This document shows, in pieces, positions 8,117 through 17,194 of a DNA stretch of 64,000 bases. Numbering within the stretch: the stretch's first letter is position 1; every line of letters starts with the position of its first letter. The position numbers and the translations under genes were made by a program. Origin of the DNA: Roseofilum reptotaenium CS-1145 (GTDB lineage: Bacteria > Cyanobacteriota > Cyanobacteriia > Cyanobacteriales > Desertifilaceae); contig NZ_JAQMUE010000084.1 in assembly GCF_028330985.1 (NCBI RefSeq), positions 62,001-126,000 on the forward strand. The letters are read 5' to 3'. The notes beneath the pieces were generated by a model. It did not search any database, was not told the DNA's origin, and was given only the letters and a program-made list of their open reading frames with translations.

Positions 8117-9214
8117 TTACCCAGCGCGATAAAACGGTTTTTTAACGACTTTCATCGGATACCGTTTTCCACGAATTTCCACTTCAATTTCTTGCCCAAT
8201 TTTTGCCCATTGCTTCGGTAGGTATGCCATGGCAATGGGATAACCGAGGGTCGGAGAAAGGGTTCCACTGGCCACTTTAGAAACGACTTTTCCAGCAGCT
8301 AAAAGGGGATAGTCATGACGCGCAATATGGCGACCTTCACCTTGTAGTCCCACCAAGCGCTTAGAAACTCCGTTTGCTTGCTGCTCTTCTAACACAGATC
8401 GACCGATAAAATCGCCTTTAGTTTTTAAATGGACTAACCACTTCAAACCCGCTTCTAGAGGAGTTGTGGTGAGATCGATATCTTGACCGTAGAGCGCTAA
8501 AGCAGCTTCTAAGCGTAGGGTATCCCTAGCTCCTAAACCACAGGGGATAACACCGGTTTGCAGTAGGGTATCCCAGAGTTGAAGAGCCGTGTCTGGATCG
8601 AGCATGATTTCTACTCCGTCTTCACCTGTGTAGCCGGTGTGAGCGAGAAAAGCCGAACCCCCGAGCAGGGAAAGGGTCGTGTGACCGAAGCGAGGAATGG
8701 ATGATAGATCGGTTGTGGTGAGCGCTTGTAGGGTTTCAATGGCTTTGGGGCCTTGCAGAGCAATGAGGGCTTGGTTGAGGGTTTGGTCGTCGAATTGGAT
8801 TTTATCTGGATCGAGATGCTGCTGTATCCATTGGCGATCGCCCTCACAAGTGGCAGCATTAACGATAATCGCGACTTTTTCCTCTCCGTTGTCTTCTTGG
8901 CTTTGCAGATAGACAATAATATCGTCAATAATACCTCCTTCTGGATTCAGCAGTACCGTATATTGCGCTTGACCCGGTTTAAGACGAGCAAGATCTGAGG
9001 GAACAAGAGTTTGTAAACTGGCGATTACTGAAGGGCCACTGAGGAAGAATTTGCCCATATGGGAGATGTCAAACATTCCGACATGGGTTCTGACCGCTTC
9101 ATGTTCTTGTTTGATTCCTGAAAATTGTACTGGCATTTCCCAACCGGAAAATTCAGTCATCTTTGCCTTGAGTTTTACGCACGAGTCAAACAGTGGAGTA
9201 TGAAGTAAAGCCAT
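8117..9214 (-). CDS. gcvT: Glycine cleavage system T protein (aminomethyltransferase)
   Basis: A 365-residue T protein. It takes the aminomethyl group from the lipoylated H protein and transfers a one-carbon unit to tetrahydrofolate, releasing ammonia; in cyanobacteria it serves photorespiratory glycine breakdown. Seen are the opening LHTPLFDSCVKLKAKMTEFSG, MPVQFSGIKQEHEAVR, VGMFDISHMGKF, the folate site region HTGYTGEDGVEI, and GLGARDTLRLEAALALYGQD. Length and ends match the family. It is convergent with the aldo/keto reductase gene. Its neighbour beyond the 500-base gap is rbcL, also linked to the carboxylation/photorespiration pathway, though on the other strand. Confidence 0.94.
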   Translation of the reverse strand: MALLHTPLFDSCVKLKAKMTEFSGWEMPVQFSGIKQEHEAVRTHVGMFDISHMGKFFLSGPSVIASLQTLVPSDLARLKPGQAQYTVLLNPEGGIIDDIIVYLQSQEDNGEEKVAIIVNAATCEGDRQWIQQHLDPDKIQFDDQTLNQALIALQGPKAIETLQALTTTDLSSIPRFGHTTLSLLGGSAFLAHTGYTGEDGVEIMLDPDTALQLWDTLLQTGVIPCGLGARDTLRLEAALALYGQDIDLTTTPLEAGLKWLVHLKTKGDFIGRSVLEEQQANGVSKRLVGLQGEGRHIARHDYPLLAAGKVVSKVASGTLSPTLGYPIAMAYLPKQWAKIGQEIEVEIRGKRYPMKVVKKPFYRAG

Positions 9215-9279
9215 GATTACCGTCTCAATGATCCTACAGGCACTATACCAAAAGATGCCCCCCTCCTAGAAAAGCATGA

Positions 9280-9299
9280 GGGCGAAAAAACTTTCGCCC
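9280..9299. repeat. Dispersed palindrome GGGCGAAA-TTTCGCCC
   Basis: Eight-base arms around a four-base loop, upstream of both gcvT and rbcL. The same palindrome, flanked by TAG and CTA, recurs at 48131-48156 and as a half copy near 63196. It is a dispersed intergenic element of unknown role. Confidence 0.6.
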
Positions 9300-9551
9300 C
9301 TACTTGATGAGGGACTAGCACCTTTCCTGTTCTTAAAGGGGAAATCGCTATATCCTTTTGTCACAAATAATGTCCATATCGTAACAATCGACCCTAGTGT
9401 TCCTCTTCAGCTAGATAAAGTTATGTTGCGTTAGGTGTGGCGCAAGTATAGGGCTTTTTACTCACCGATCCCCAGAGGAGTTCTGTTTACTGGCGATCGC
9501 CAACCCAGATCAAAAAAATAGGTTTAATATCTTCTTAATAATTGTAGACTT

Positions 9552-9580
9552 TTGTCAAGATTTTCGTCATAAAGCTTAAT
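9552..9580 (+). promoter_or_regulatory. Candidate rbcL promoter
   Basis: TTGTCA (9552-9557, five of six to consensus) is followed after 17 bases by CTTAAT (9575-9580, four of six). This would start the transcript near 9587 and give a leader of about 130 bases before the rbcL ATG. The rest of the 505-base gcvT-rbcL gap is AT-rich with no gene. A GGAAGGG ribosome binding site lies just before the ATG at 9720. Confidence 0.4.
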
Positions 9581-9719
9581 GGTAGCTGTAAATATAAGTA
9601 AGGATTATTTGCAAAACAAGTAGAAGTGAACGTAAAGTGGCCCAAATCTTGATATATTCTTAAACATCTAGCCAATCGGCACAAAACGTATTAAGTGCTA
9701 GTTTTTAGGAAGGGATTTC

Positions 9720-11150
9720 ATGTCTTACGCTCAAACTCAAACTCAGTCTAAAGCTGGGTACCAAGCTGGTGTAAAGGATTACAAATTAACCTACTACACA
9801 CCAGATTACACACCGAAAGATACCGACGTTCTGGCCGCATTCCGGATGACCCCCCAACCGGGCGTTCCTCCCGAAGAAGCAGGTGCTGCGGTAGCTGCGG
9901 AATCATCTACCGGAACCTGGACGACTGTATGGACTGACCTATTAACCGATCTCGATCGCTACAAAGGTCGTTGCTACGATATTGAATCAGTTCCTGGAGA
10001 AGATAACCAATACATTTGTTATGTAGCTTATCCTCTGGATCTGTTTGAAGAAGGTTCTGTAACCAATATGTTAACCTCCATCGTAGGTAACGTATTCGGT
10101 TTCAAAGCCCTACGCGCCCTACGTTTAGAAGATATGCGGATTCCAATCGCTTATCTGAAAACCTTCCAAGGGCCTCCCCACGGTATCACCGTAGAACGGG
10201 ACAAACTCAACAAATACGGTCGTCCCCTACTCGGCTGTACCATCAAACCCAAACTCGGTTTGTCGGCTAAAAACTACGGTCGTGCAGTATACGAGTGTCT
10301 GCGGGGTGGTCTAGACTTCACCAAAGACGACGAAAACATCAACTCTCAGCCCTTTATGCGCTGGAGAGACCGCTTCCTATTCGTTCAAGAAGCGATCGAA
10401 AAAGCTCAAGCAGAAACTGGTGAAATCAAAGGTCACTACCTTAACGTAACCGCTCCTACCGTTGAACAAATGATGCAACGGGCCGAATTCGCCAAAGAAA
10501 TCGGTACCCCCATCATCATGCATGACTACCTCACTGGAGGATTCACCGCCAACACAACCCTGGCTAGATGGTGTCGCGACAACGGCGTACTGCTGCACAT
10601 CCACCGCGCCATGCACGCCGTTATCGACCGTCAGAAAGCCCACGGAATTCACTTCCGCGTTCTCGCCAAATGCTTACGCATGTCGGGTGGTGACCACCTC
10701 CACTCTGGAACCGTTGTGGGTAAACTCGAAGGTGAAAAAGGCATCACCATGGGCTTCGTTGACCTCATGCGCGAAGACCACATCGAACAAGACCGTCAAC
10801 GCGGAATCTACTTCACCCAAGATTGGGCTTCCATGCCTGGTGTAATGCCCGTTGCTTCCGGAGGTATTCACGTATGGCACATGCCAGCTCTCGTAGAAAT
10901 CTTCGGTGACGACTCCTGCTTACAGTTCGGTGGTGGAACCTTGGGTCACCCCTGGGGTAACGCTCCTGGTGCAACCGCTAACCGCGTTGCTCTCGAAGCT
11001 TGTATCCAAGCTCGTAACGAAGGTCGCAACCTCTTCCGTGAAGGTGGCGACGTAATCCGCGAAGCTTGTAAATGGTCTCCTGAATTGGCCGTTGCTTGCG
11101 AACTGTGGAAAGAAATCAAGTTCGAGTTCGAGGCCATGGATACCCTCTAA
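9720..11150 (+). CDS. rbcL: Ribulose bisphosphate carboxylase/oxygenase large subunit (form IB)
   Basis: A 476-residue Rubisco large subunit that fixes CO2 onto ribulose 1,5-bisphosphate in the carboxysome. All key parts are visible: the N-terminal [16 protein letters not shown], catalytic KPKLGLS, the carbamylated lysine in [11 protein letters not shown] near residue 201, the loop 6 lysine in [10 protein letters not shown] near 335, and the C-terminal [14 protein letters not shown]. The [20 protein letters not shown] segment is typical of plant/cyanobacterial form IB. It leads the rbcL-rbcX-rbcS operon. Codon use is strongly biased, as expected of a highly expressed gene. Confidence 0.99.
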   Translation: MSYAQTQTQSKAGYQAGVKDYKLTYYTPDYTPKDTDVLAAFRMTPQPGVPPEEAGAAVAAESSTGTWTTVWTDLLTDLDRYKGRCYDIESVPGEDNQYICYVAYPLDLFEEGSVTNMLTSIVGNVFGFKALRALRLEDMRIPIAYLKTFQGPPHGITVERDKLNKYGRPLLGCTIKPKLGLSAKNYGRAVYECLRGGLDFTKDDENINSQPFMRWRDRFLFVQEAIEKAQAETGEIKGHYLNVTAPTVEQMMQRAEFAKEIGTPIIMHDYLTGGFTANTTLARWCRDNGVLLHIHRAMHAVIDRQKAHGIHFRVLAKCLRMSGGDHLHSGTVVGKLEGEKGITMGFVDLMREDHIEQDRQRGIYFTQDWASMPGVMPVASGGIHVWHMPALVEIFGDDSCLQFGGGTLGHPWGNAPGATANRVALEACIQARNEGRNLFREGGDVIREACKWSPELAVACELWKEIKFEFEAMDTL

Positions 11151-11190
11151 TCTCTGCCCAGAGTTAGAGCATCCGTTAAGAGGAAGAAGA

Positions 11191-11220
11191 GGCAAGAGTG
11201 TTGTCGATCACAATCTTGCC
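11191..11220 (+). promoter_or_regulatory. Hairpin in the rbcL-rbcX spacer
   Basis: GGCAAGA at 11191-11197 pairs with TCTTGCC at 11214-11220, and three more pairs form beyond one mismatch. It lies 40 bases after the rbcL stop. It could partly terminate or process the transcript so that rbcL is made in excess over rbcX; no T-run follows, so processing or stabilisation fits better. Confidence 0.4.
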
Positions 11221-11275
11221 CCAAATCTCCCTCTAAAATCGGGGATTCTTTCATCTTAGCGGCCGAGATCAGGAC

Positions 11276-11662
11276 ATGGATATTAAAAACGTTGCCAAAG
11301 CTACTAGCCGTGTAATGGCGAGTTATCTCACCTATCAAGCGGTCAAAGTAGTGATGAATCAGTTAAGAGAAACCAATCCCGGTGAAGCGATTTGGCTCAG
11401 TGGATTTTCCTCAACCGGAAAAATTCAGGATGGAGAAGCTTATCTTGATGAGCTTTTCCAAGTCAAACCAGAGATGGCTTTCCGGGTGATGACGGTACGA
11501 GAACATCTCGCTGAAGAAGTTACTGATTTCTTACCCGAAATGGTTCGCAGTAATATTCAACAAGGCAATATGGAACATCGCCGTCAATATCTCGAACGAG
11601 TAACGCGACTTAATATCCCTGATTCTTCTTCTGATACCCAATCACCAACCGATTCAGATTGA
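11276..11662 (+). CDS. rbcX: Rubisco assembly chaperone RbcX
   Basis: A 128-residue helical chaperone that acts as a dimer, binding the C-terminal tail of RbcL and stabilising the L8 core until RbcS joins. The opening MDIKNVAKATSRVMASYLTY, QAVKVVMNQLRETNP and FRVMTVREHLAEEVTDFLPEM segments fit the family, as does the length. The C-terminal tail (SSSDTQSPTDSD) is disordered and variable in this family. It sits between rbcL and rbcS, its usual place in cyanobacteria, with 125 bases before it and 52 after it. Confidence 0.97.
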   Translation: MDIKNVAKATSRVMASYLTYQAVKVVMNQLRETNPGEAIWLSGFSSTGKIQDGEAYLDELFQVKPEMAFRVMTVREHLAEEVTDFLPEMVRSNIQQGNMEHRRQYLERVTRLNIPDSSSDTQSPTDSD

Positions 11663-11714
11663 TGATTGCTGGATCACTTCGAGTCCAAATTCTAGACACA
11701 ACTGATTAAAAACC

Positions 11715-12056
11715 ATGCAAACTTTACCCAAAGAGCGCCGTTACGAAACGCTTTCTTACCTGCCTCCCCTGACTGATGCCCAGATCAAAATGCAAATTCA
11801 GTACATTTTGGATCAAGGCTATATTGCTGGTGTGGAATTTAGTGAAGATTCCAGCCCCGAAATGCGCTACTGGACGTTGTGGAAACTTCCTCTCTTCCAC
11901 GCTAAAACCGTTAACGAAGTAATGGCTGAAATTGATGCTTGTCGTGCAGAATATCGCGAAAGCTACGTTCGCGTTATGGGATTTGACAACATCAAACAAT
12001 GTCAAGTTCTGAGCTTCATTGTTCACAAACCTAATGCTAATCTCCGTCGTTACTAA
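11715..12056 (+). CDS. rbcS: Ribulose bisphosphate carboxylase small subunit
   Basis: A 113-residue small subunit that caps the Rubisco large-subunit octamer. It has the opening [21 protein letters not shown], the [10 protein letters not shown] segment and the C-terminal region [20 protein letters not shown]. Length is typical of cyanobacterial form IB. It is the last gene of the rbc operon; a strong hairpin begins 41 bases after its stop. Confidence 0.98.
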   Translation: MQTLPKERRYETLSYLPPLTDAQIKMQIQYILDQGYIAGVEFSEDSSPEMRYWTLWKLPLFHAKTVNEVMAEIDACRAEYRESYVRVMGFDNIKQCQVLSFIVHKPNANLRRY

Positions 12057-12096
12057 GTTATAAAGAAGCGATAAATTAGTAGATTAGTCGGATTTG

Positions 12097-12123
12097 AGGA
12101 GGGGTAAGTCACTTGCCCCTCCT
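12097..12123 (+). terminator. Rho-independent terminator of the rbc operon
   Basis: AGGAGGGGTAAG pairs with CTTGCCCCTCCT through twelve positions (one T-G pair) around a three-base loop, followed by TTGTCTT. It sits directly after rbcS. Its presence makes the upstream TTG start that would extend the next gene back to 12094 very unlikely. Confidence 0.8.
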
Positions 12124-12186
12124 TTGTCTTACGCTATAATCAGCACATTGACTAAACCATTCCACAGCCACCTCAAAATATGTCCC

Positions 12187-13542
12187 ATGAATGAAACTGA
12201 CCGTCTCCTCAAAGCCTTATTTAATTCATTCCGGCCCGATATGCCATTGGAGCCGGATGATCCTCGCTATGTTAATTGTAACTCAGTGCGTGGAGATCAA
12301 GATATTTTAGAGGAGTTGGGCGGCACGATCAAAAAGGATGATAATAATACTTATTTGCTTTACTCCGGACATCGAGGAAATGGTAAATCAACAGAGTTAA
12401 AACGATTAAAAAAAGACTTAGAAAACTATGGATTTGTAGTGGTTTATTTCGCCGCTGCTACTGAAAAAGAAGGAGACTTGAGTTTTCAGGATACGCAATA
12501 TCAAGATATTCTTTTATCCTGTACCCGGCAACTCCTGAAGCAGTTAAAAGATAAGGCCGATCCATCACCAATTACAAATTGGTTAAAGTCGCGCTGGGAA
12601 GAACTAACCGAGCTTGCTTTAACTGAAGTTTCACTCGATAACTTTAATGTCAACATTGCTCTATCTCAATTTACCCGAATTACAGCAGTGATGCGGACAG
12701 AACCTAGTAAGCGAAGAAAAATTCGAGAGTTAGTTGAACCCAATACAGAATCTTTAGTCAAAGCGCTGAACGAATTTATTGAAAGTGCGAAAGCATCTAG
12801 TCAGAACAGCGAAAAGAAAATAGTGATTATTGCTGATAATCTTGACCGGATTGCTCTCATTCCGAATGAGGAAAATGGACAAACGAATCTAGAAGACATT
12901 TATATTAATCGCTCTGAATTAATGCGAGGTTTAAAGTGCGATATCGTCTACACTGCACCCATTGCTTTACTTTATTCTAGAGCAGCCAGCGACTTACAAA
13001 CTATCTACGAAACTATTCAAATTCTACCCATGATTATGGTTGAATCTCAAGATGGTGAAGTTTTGGAAGATGGGCTGAAAAAGTTACGAACAGCTTTAGA
13101 AAAACGAGTAGCCTGTGCCAGCAATTTAGAATTAATTCCTTATATTTTTGATACAGAAGAAACGGTCCAATTGCTATGTGTTAGTTGTGGTGGACATTTA
13201 CGGGACTTGATGTATATAGTGCGGGATGCCATCAATAAAAGTAGCGAGTTACCTATTACGCAAAAAGCTGTAAAACGAACGATTAGCAAATATCGACGGG
13301 GATATATGGAGACACTACAAGAGTCAGACTGGCCATTACTATTCAATGTTTATAGCGTTAAGCGCAAATATAACGAGCCAGAGTATCGTAACTTACTCTA
13401 TAGACGTTGTATTTTAGAATATTATTTTGTAGATGAGTATGATGAGGAAAATATTTGGCACAATGTACACCCTTTAATTTACGGATCGAAGGTATTCAAA
13501 GAACGGTGGCAAGAGTATCAGGAGAAAGACAATGAAAGTTGA
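12187..13542 (+). CDS. P-loop ATPase, first gene of a three-gene cassette
   Basis: A 451-residue protein with an AAA/STAND-like ATPase core. The Walker A motif GHRGNGKST is near residue 60, and the Walker B strand KIVIIADNLDR near residue 215 has the acidic residue followed by a sensor-like Arg. The N-terminus (LLKALFNSFRPDMPLEPDDP) and C-terminus are unlike ordinary housekeeping AAA proteins; the C-terminal third is helical and may sense a ligand. I chose ATG 12187 because the longer TTG start lies in the rbc terminator hairpin. Its stop overlaps the next start by 11 bases, so the two genes are surely co-translated. Precise family not recognised; related ATPase-TPR pairs are common in cyanobacteria. 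Confidence 0.8.
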   Translation: MNETDRLLKALFNSFRPDMPLEPDDPRYVNCNSVRGDQDILEELGGTIKKDDNNTYLLYSGHRGNGKSTELKRLKKDLENYGFVVVYFAAATEKEGDLSFQDTQYQDILLSCTRQLLKQLKDKADPSPITNWLKSRWEELTELALTEVSLDNFNVNIALSQFTRITAVMRTEPSKRRKIRELVEPNTESLVKALNEFIESAKASSQNSEKKIVIIADNLDRIALIPNEENGQTNLEDIYINRSELMRGLKCDIVYTAPIALLYSRAASDLQTIYETIQILPMIMVESQDGEVLEDGLKKLRTALEKRVACASNLELIPYIFDTEETVQLLCVSCGGHLRDLMYIVRDAINKSSELPITQKAVKRTISKYRRGYMETLQESDWPLLFNVYSVKRKYNEPEYRNLLYRRCILEYYFVDEYDEENIWHNVHPLIYGSKVFKERWQEYQEKDNES

Positions 13543-14872
13543 AGAGATTCTTGATTGGGATGAAGATGAATTAGAACCTGAAACGGAAGAAGAAATTTTT
13601 GCCCAGTTAATTCGTGCAATTCGTCATAATGAGGGTGCAGGTTGGTTTTTTGTCCAATGCGGACGAGATAAAGAAAGAGAAGTGATTGAGCGATTGCAAA
13701 ATAATTTTGGAATTAATTGGGTTGCGCTCATGGATTTGGATTCCGAAACCCAGACATTTTACTCGAAAGCAAGAGCTAAATACGAACAGGAGCAATTCAC
13801 TGTCTTAGTAGTACGGAGAATTGACGAAGCGTTGTATGCTTATGAGGATGCTAAACGTTGGTTAGGTTGGGATGAAGATAAGATCATTAATTATAGTTTC
13901 TATGATCTTCCCCCCTTATTAAATCATTTGAATGAATGTCGAGAAAACATATGGACAAGCATTCCTTCGGCTATTGTCTTTATCTTACCTTACTTTGCAG
14001 TGCAGTATTTTCGGTTCCGCGCACCCGATTTTTATGATTGGCGAGTAGGATTATTTGTTCTACCTAAAGACAAGAATAATAATGCAATGATTAACTGGGG
14101 TCTGGAGTCTGAATCTACAGAATATTCTCAACTGTCTAGTGTTGAACGGCTAGAGCGAATTGCAGAGCTAAGAAATATTATAGTATTGCCCAATATAGAT
14201 GCAGAGAAAAAAGCGGATTTATTAGTGAAACAAAGTTTATTCTTTGAATGTGAAAACAGTTATCAGAATGCCATTTCGTGCTATAAAAAGGCGACTGAAA
14301 TTTATCCAAGCGATGCAAGAGTTTGGAACAAATGGGGACGGACTCTGTGCGATAACTTAGGACAAGCAGAAGATGCTATCCCTAAATTCGATATCGCTAT
14401 AGAAAACACCCCAGAGTTTGCATATGCATGGTACTGTCGTGGTGTTGCTTTGTATGAATTGGAGCGATATGAACAGGCCATATTTAGTTATGAAAAAGCA
14501 ATAGAGCTACAACATCATAACAAAGCAATCGAACTACAACCAACTTTATTACCTGTGTGGGTATGGAATAATCATGGTTCTACTTTGGCTAAATTAGGGC
14601 GATATGATGAGTCAATTAACAGTTTTGATAAGGCGATCGGCATTAACGAAAATGCATCATCTTCATGGTACAACCGTGGTATATCTTTGGATAAATTAAG
14701 ACGGTATGAAGAGGCGTTAATCAGTTATGAGAAAGCAGCAGAATTGCAACAAAATTTCTCATCTGCTTGGCACAAGATTGGTATTTGTTTAGATAAACTA
14801 GGACGGCATGAAGAGGTATTAATTAGTTATAGAAAAGAGATGGAAATCAGGCTAAAAAACACTTTACCCTAA
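13532..14872 (+). CDS. TPR protein paired with the upstream ATPase
   Basis: A 446-residue protein. Residues 1-185 resemble a degenerate NTPase-like domain: DWDEDELEPETEEEIF, then FVQCGRDKEREVIERL and a late segment FRFRAPDFYDWRVGLFVLP, which recurs (as 'RAPDFxxWRSGxF') in cyanobacterial TPR proteins encoded beside ATPases. No Walker A motif remains. Residues about 235-440 hold five or six tetratricopeptide repeats (AWYCRGVALYELERYEQAIF, SWYNRGISLDKLRRYEEALI). One repeat carries a short internal duplication of AIELQ. It overlaps the ATPase gene by 11 bases and is followed after 79 bases by a membrane protein gene. Probably a partner or sensor scaffold for the ATPase. Confidence 0.8.
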   Translation: MKVEEILDWDEDELEPETEEEIFAQLIRAIRHNEGAGWFFVQCGRDKEREVIERLQNNFGINWVALMDLDSETQTFYSKARAKYEQEQFTVLVVRRIDEALYAYEDAKRWLGWDEDKIINYSFYDLPPLLNHLNECRENIWTSIPSAIVFILPYFAVQYFRFRAPDFYDWRVGLFVLPKDKNNNAMINWGLESESTEYSQLSSVERLERIAELRNIIVLPNIDAEKKADLLVKQSLFFECENSYQNAISCYKKATEIYPSDARVWNKWGRTLCDNLGQAEDAIPKFDIAIENTPEFAYAWYCRGVALYELERYEQAIFSYEKAIELQHHNKAIELQPTLLPVWVWNNHGSTLAKLGRYDESINSFDKAIGINENASSSWYNRGISLDKLRRYEEALISYEKAAELQQNFSSAWHKIGICLDKLGRHEEVLISYRKEMEIRLKNTLP

Positions 14873-14951
14873 AATATTTATCTATCATAATGTTTTCAAA
14901 TTAAAGTACAAAGACTTAGTTAATCTTATTTGATGCATAGAAATTTGTTTT

Positions 14952-15788
14952 ATGAGTGAGTCACAGCAAAATATAAATAAAGATCGCAGCTCTCCGTCTG
15001 GAAACCGTAAAGTATTGTTAGAACAATTACAGATTGGGGTCAGTATCATCGTAGCTATTTTTGGGATTTACACATCGTGGCAAGCGACTATAGCGGCAAG
15101 AAATTCAGCAGAAATCCAGACAGAACTTAAAGAGCGGGCACAAGAAAATCAAAGAGTGCAAAAGTTTGTTGAGCTAATTCAGGCACAGTTGGAAAATTTG
15201 GCTGGGGAAGATAACACCAAAGCGAAAATAGCCCTCATTAGTCTTTATAATTTAGCTGAAGATGATGATGAAAAACGAATTTTGTTCACGATTCCCATAT
15301 CGAGTCAGAATCAGGCACTGACTCAAACTATATCGGGGTTAATCCTTGATGATGATTCTGTGACCGACGAATTTAAAGGTTATATTCGCGAGAAATTGAG
15401 CAGTGTGCAAACTGCCCAGAATCCTGAGATAGAATTCTATAGTACCGCAGAAATAGCTAATCGTCCGGATAAAGAACTGTTGCAAAAGCTCACGGAAGAG
15501 CAATCGAATGTAGAGGGATGGATTTATTTGGGTAAAATCCGGTCTGGCAGTCAAACGTTGGAGGACGATAACACTAAAACAATTAAGCAAAATACAATTC
15601 CTCAAGCGCAGACCAATATGGAAACGATAACTTCGATTAATTTAAGAGAGCGAGGTACGAGGTTGGCAAATATTAAGGGGATTATTCCTCCTAATTCTAG
15701 GCTGAAGGTTGAAGAGGTGACAACAGTGATGATGGATGAAACTCATGAGACTGTTTGGGCGAAGATCTCACTGGTTTCTGCTAACTGA
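14952..15788 (+). CDS. Single-pass membrane protein, third gene of the cassette
   Basis: A 278-residue protein I do not recognise. A short polar N-terminus is followed by one membrane helix (about residues 27-44, IGVSIIVAIFGIYTSW) and then a predicted coiled coil (residues 50-75, rich in Ala, Glu, Arg). The middle has EDNTKAKIALISLYNLAEDDDE, similar to modules in cyanobacterial membrane proteins that follow STAND ATPases. The last 60 residues (RERGTRLANIKGIIPPNS, then LKVEEV and VWAKISLV) look like an SH3-like beta barrel. With the ATPase and TPR genes it would give an ATPase, an adaptor and a membrane effector or anchor. Confidence 0.7.
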   Translation: MSESQQNINKDRSSPSGNRKVLLEQLQIGVSIIVAIFGIYTSWQATIAARNSAEIQTELKERAQENQRVQKFVELIQAQLENLAGEDNTKAKIALISLYNLAEDDDEKRILFTIPISSQNQALTQTISGLILDDDSVTDEFKGYIREKLSSVQTAQNPEIEFYSTAEIANRPDKELLQKLTEEQSNVEGWIYLGKIRSGSQTLEDDNTKTIKQNTIPQAQTNMETITSINLRERGTRLANIKGIIPPNSRLKVEEVTTVMMDETHETVWAKISLVSAN

Positions 15789-15895
15789 AGTCAACCATTT
15801 AATTACAAATTTCCTGCAAGTAATACAGCCGGCATGTTTCCTGATACAATACTGAAGTTCAGTCGCCTTATCGGATAGATGGCATCAGAATCTGT

Positions 15896-17098
15896 ATGAC
15901 TTATTATATTGCGCCTCGATTTCTCAATAAAGTTGCCATCCATATCACCAAGAATTTCTTAGATTTACCCCAAGTGCCGGTTCCTCTGATTTTAGGGATT
16001 CATGGACGCAAGGGAGAAGGGAAAACATTTCAATGTGAATTAATTTTTGAGAAGATGGGCGTGGAAGTTATCCATATGTCTGCGGGAGAATTGGAAAGTC
16101 CGGATGCGGGAGATCCGTCTCGGTTAATTCGGTTGCGCTATCGGGAAGCGGCTGAATTAATTAAGGTGCGGGGGAAAATGACGGTATTAATGATTAATGA
16201 TTTGGATGCGGGAGCAGGTCGTTTAGATGAGCGTACCCAATATACGGTGAATACGCAATTGGTACATGGGACATTAATGAATATTGCCGATCGCCCCACG
16301 GATGTGCAACTTCCCGGAAGCTACGATCCCACCCCCCTACATCGCGTCCCCATTATTGTCACCGGAAATGACTTTTCCACACTCTATGCTCCCCTCATTC
16401 GGGATGGACGGATGGAAAAATTCTATTGGGAACCCGATCGCCAAGATAAAGGTGGCATTGTTAAAGGTATCTTTGCTCCGGATAATCTTCCCAGTGCAAC
16501 CATTGAACAGTTAATCGATCGCTTTCCCGAACAGCCGATTGATTTCTTTGCCGTACTGCGATCGCGCCTATATGATGACCAAATTTTACACCTGCTCGAA
16601 ACCGTCGGCTATGACCAAATTGGCAAACGATTAGTGAATAGTAAAGAAAAACCGCCCGAATTTCCCAGCCAAGCCTGGAGCTTAGACCAACTGCTGCACA
16701 TGGCAGAACAATTGCAAGAACAGCAGCACCATATTAACCGGCTGAAATTATCCCACACTTACCAACCCAAGCCCGAATCTACAACAGTACCCTCTCCCAG
16801 AGTGACAGAGGAATTCCCCCCAAGTTCTCCCCCCGTTAATCTCCCCTCAGAGATTACCCAACAAGTGCAACAAATTCTAGAGGGAGGCTACAGTTTAGGC
16901 GTAGAAATCGCTGATTCTCGCAGATTTCGGACAGGATCGTGGCAAAATGCTGGCCCTATATCAGCTCAAAGTCTGCAAGAGGCACTCTTCCAATTGAGCG
17001 GTATTTTAGAAGAGCATCCCCATGAATATATCCGGTTAATTGCGATCGATCGCCCGCGCAAACAGCGCATTCTGGAGACCTTGATTCAAAAACCGTAG
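15896..17098 (+). CDS. rca: Rubisco activase with small-subunit-like (SSUL) domain
   Basis: A 400-residue AAA+ ATPase that removes inhibitory sugar phosphates from Rubisco. Walker A is HGRKGEGKT near residue 36; the Walker B/sensor segment is MTVLMINDLDAGAGRLDE near 100; the PIIVTGNDFSTLYAPLIRDG segment follows. After a Pro/Ser linker (about residues 285-315), residues 318-400 form one SSUL domain (QQILEGGYSLGVEIADSRRF), which in cyanobacteria docks Rca to Rubisco and recruits it to carboxysomes. It lies on the rbc strand but is separated from rbcS by the three-gene cassette, so it must have its own promoter. Confidence 0.93.
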   Translation: MTYYIAPRFLNKVAIHITKNFLDLPQVPVPLILGIHGRKGEGKTFQCELIFEKMGVEVIHMSAGELESPDAGDPSRLIRLRYREAAELIKVRGKMTVLMINDLDAGAGRLDERTQYTVNTQLVHGTLMNIADRPTDVQLPGSYDPTPLHRVPIIVTGNDFSTLYAPLIRDGRMEKFYWEPDRQDKGGIVKGIFAPDNLPSATIEQLIDRFPEQPIDFFAVLRSRLYDDQILHLLETVGYDQIGKRLVNSKEKPPEFPSQAWSLDQLLHMAEQLQEQQHHINRLKLSHTYQPKPESTTVPSPRVTEEFPPSSPPVNLPSEITQQVQQILEGGYSLGVEIADSRRFRTGSWQNAGPISAQSLQEALFQLSGILEEHPHEYIRLIAIDRPRKQRILETLIQKP

Positions 17099-17194
17099 AG
17101 CGATTCTCTCTTCAGGAGGAATACAGCTTAAATCTTTAAGCTCTAAGCAATATAAGCTATTCCCTATTCCCTAGTGGGTAGCACTTATAGAGAG

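Noticed and set aside
12094-12186. Longer start (TTG) for the cassette ATPase
   Set aside because: The extra part lies in the rbc terminator hairpin and reads as non-coding; ATG 12187 is preferred.
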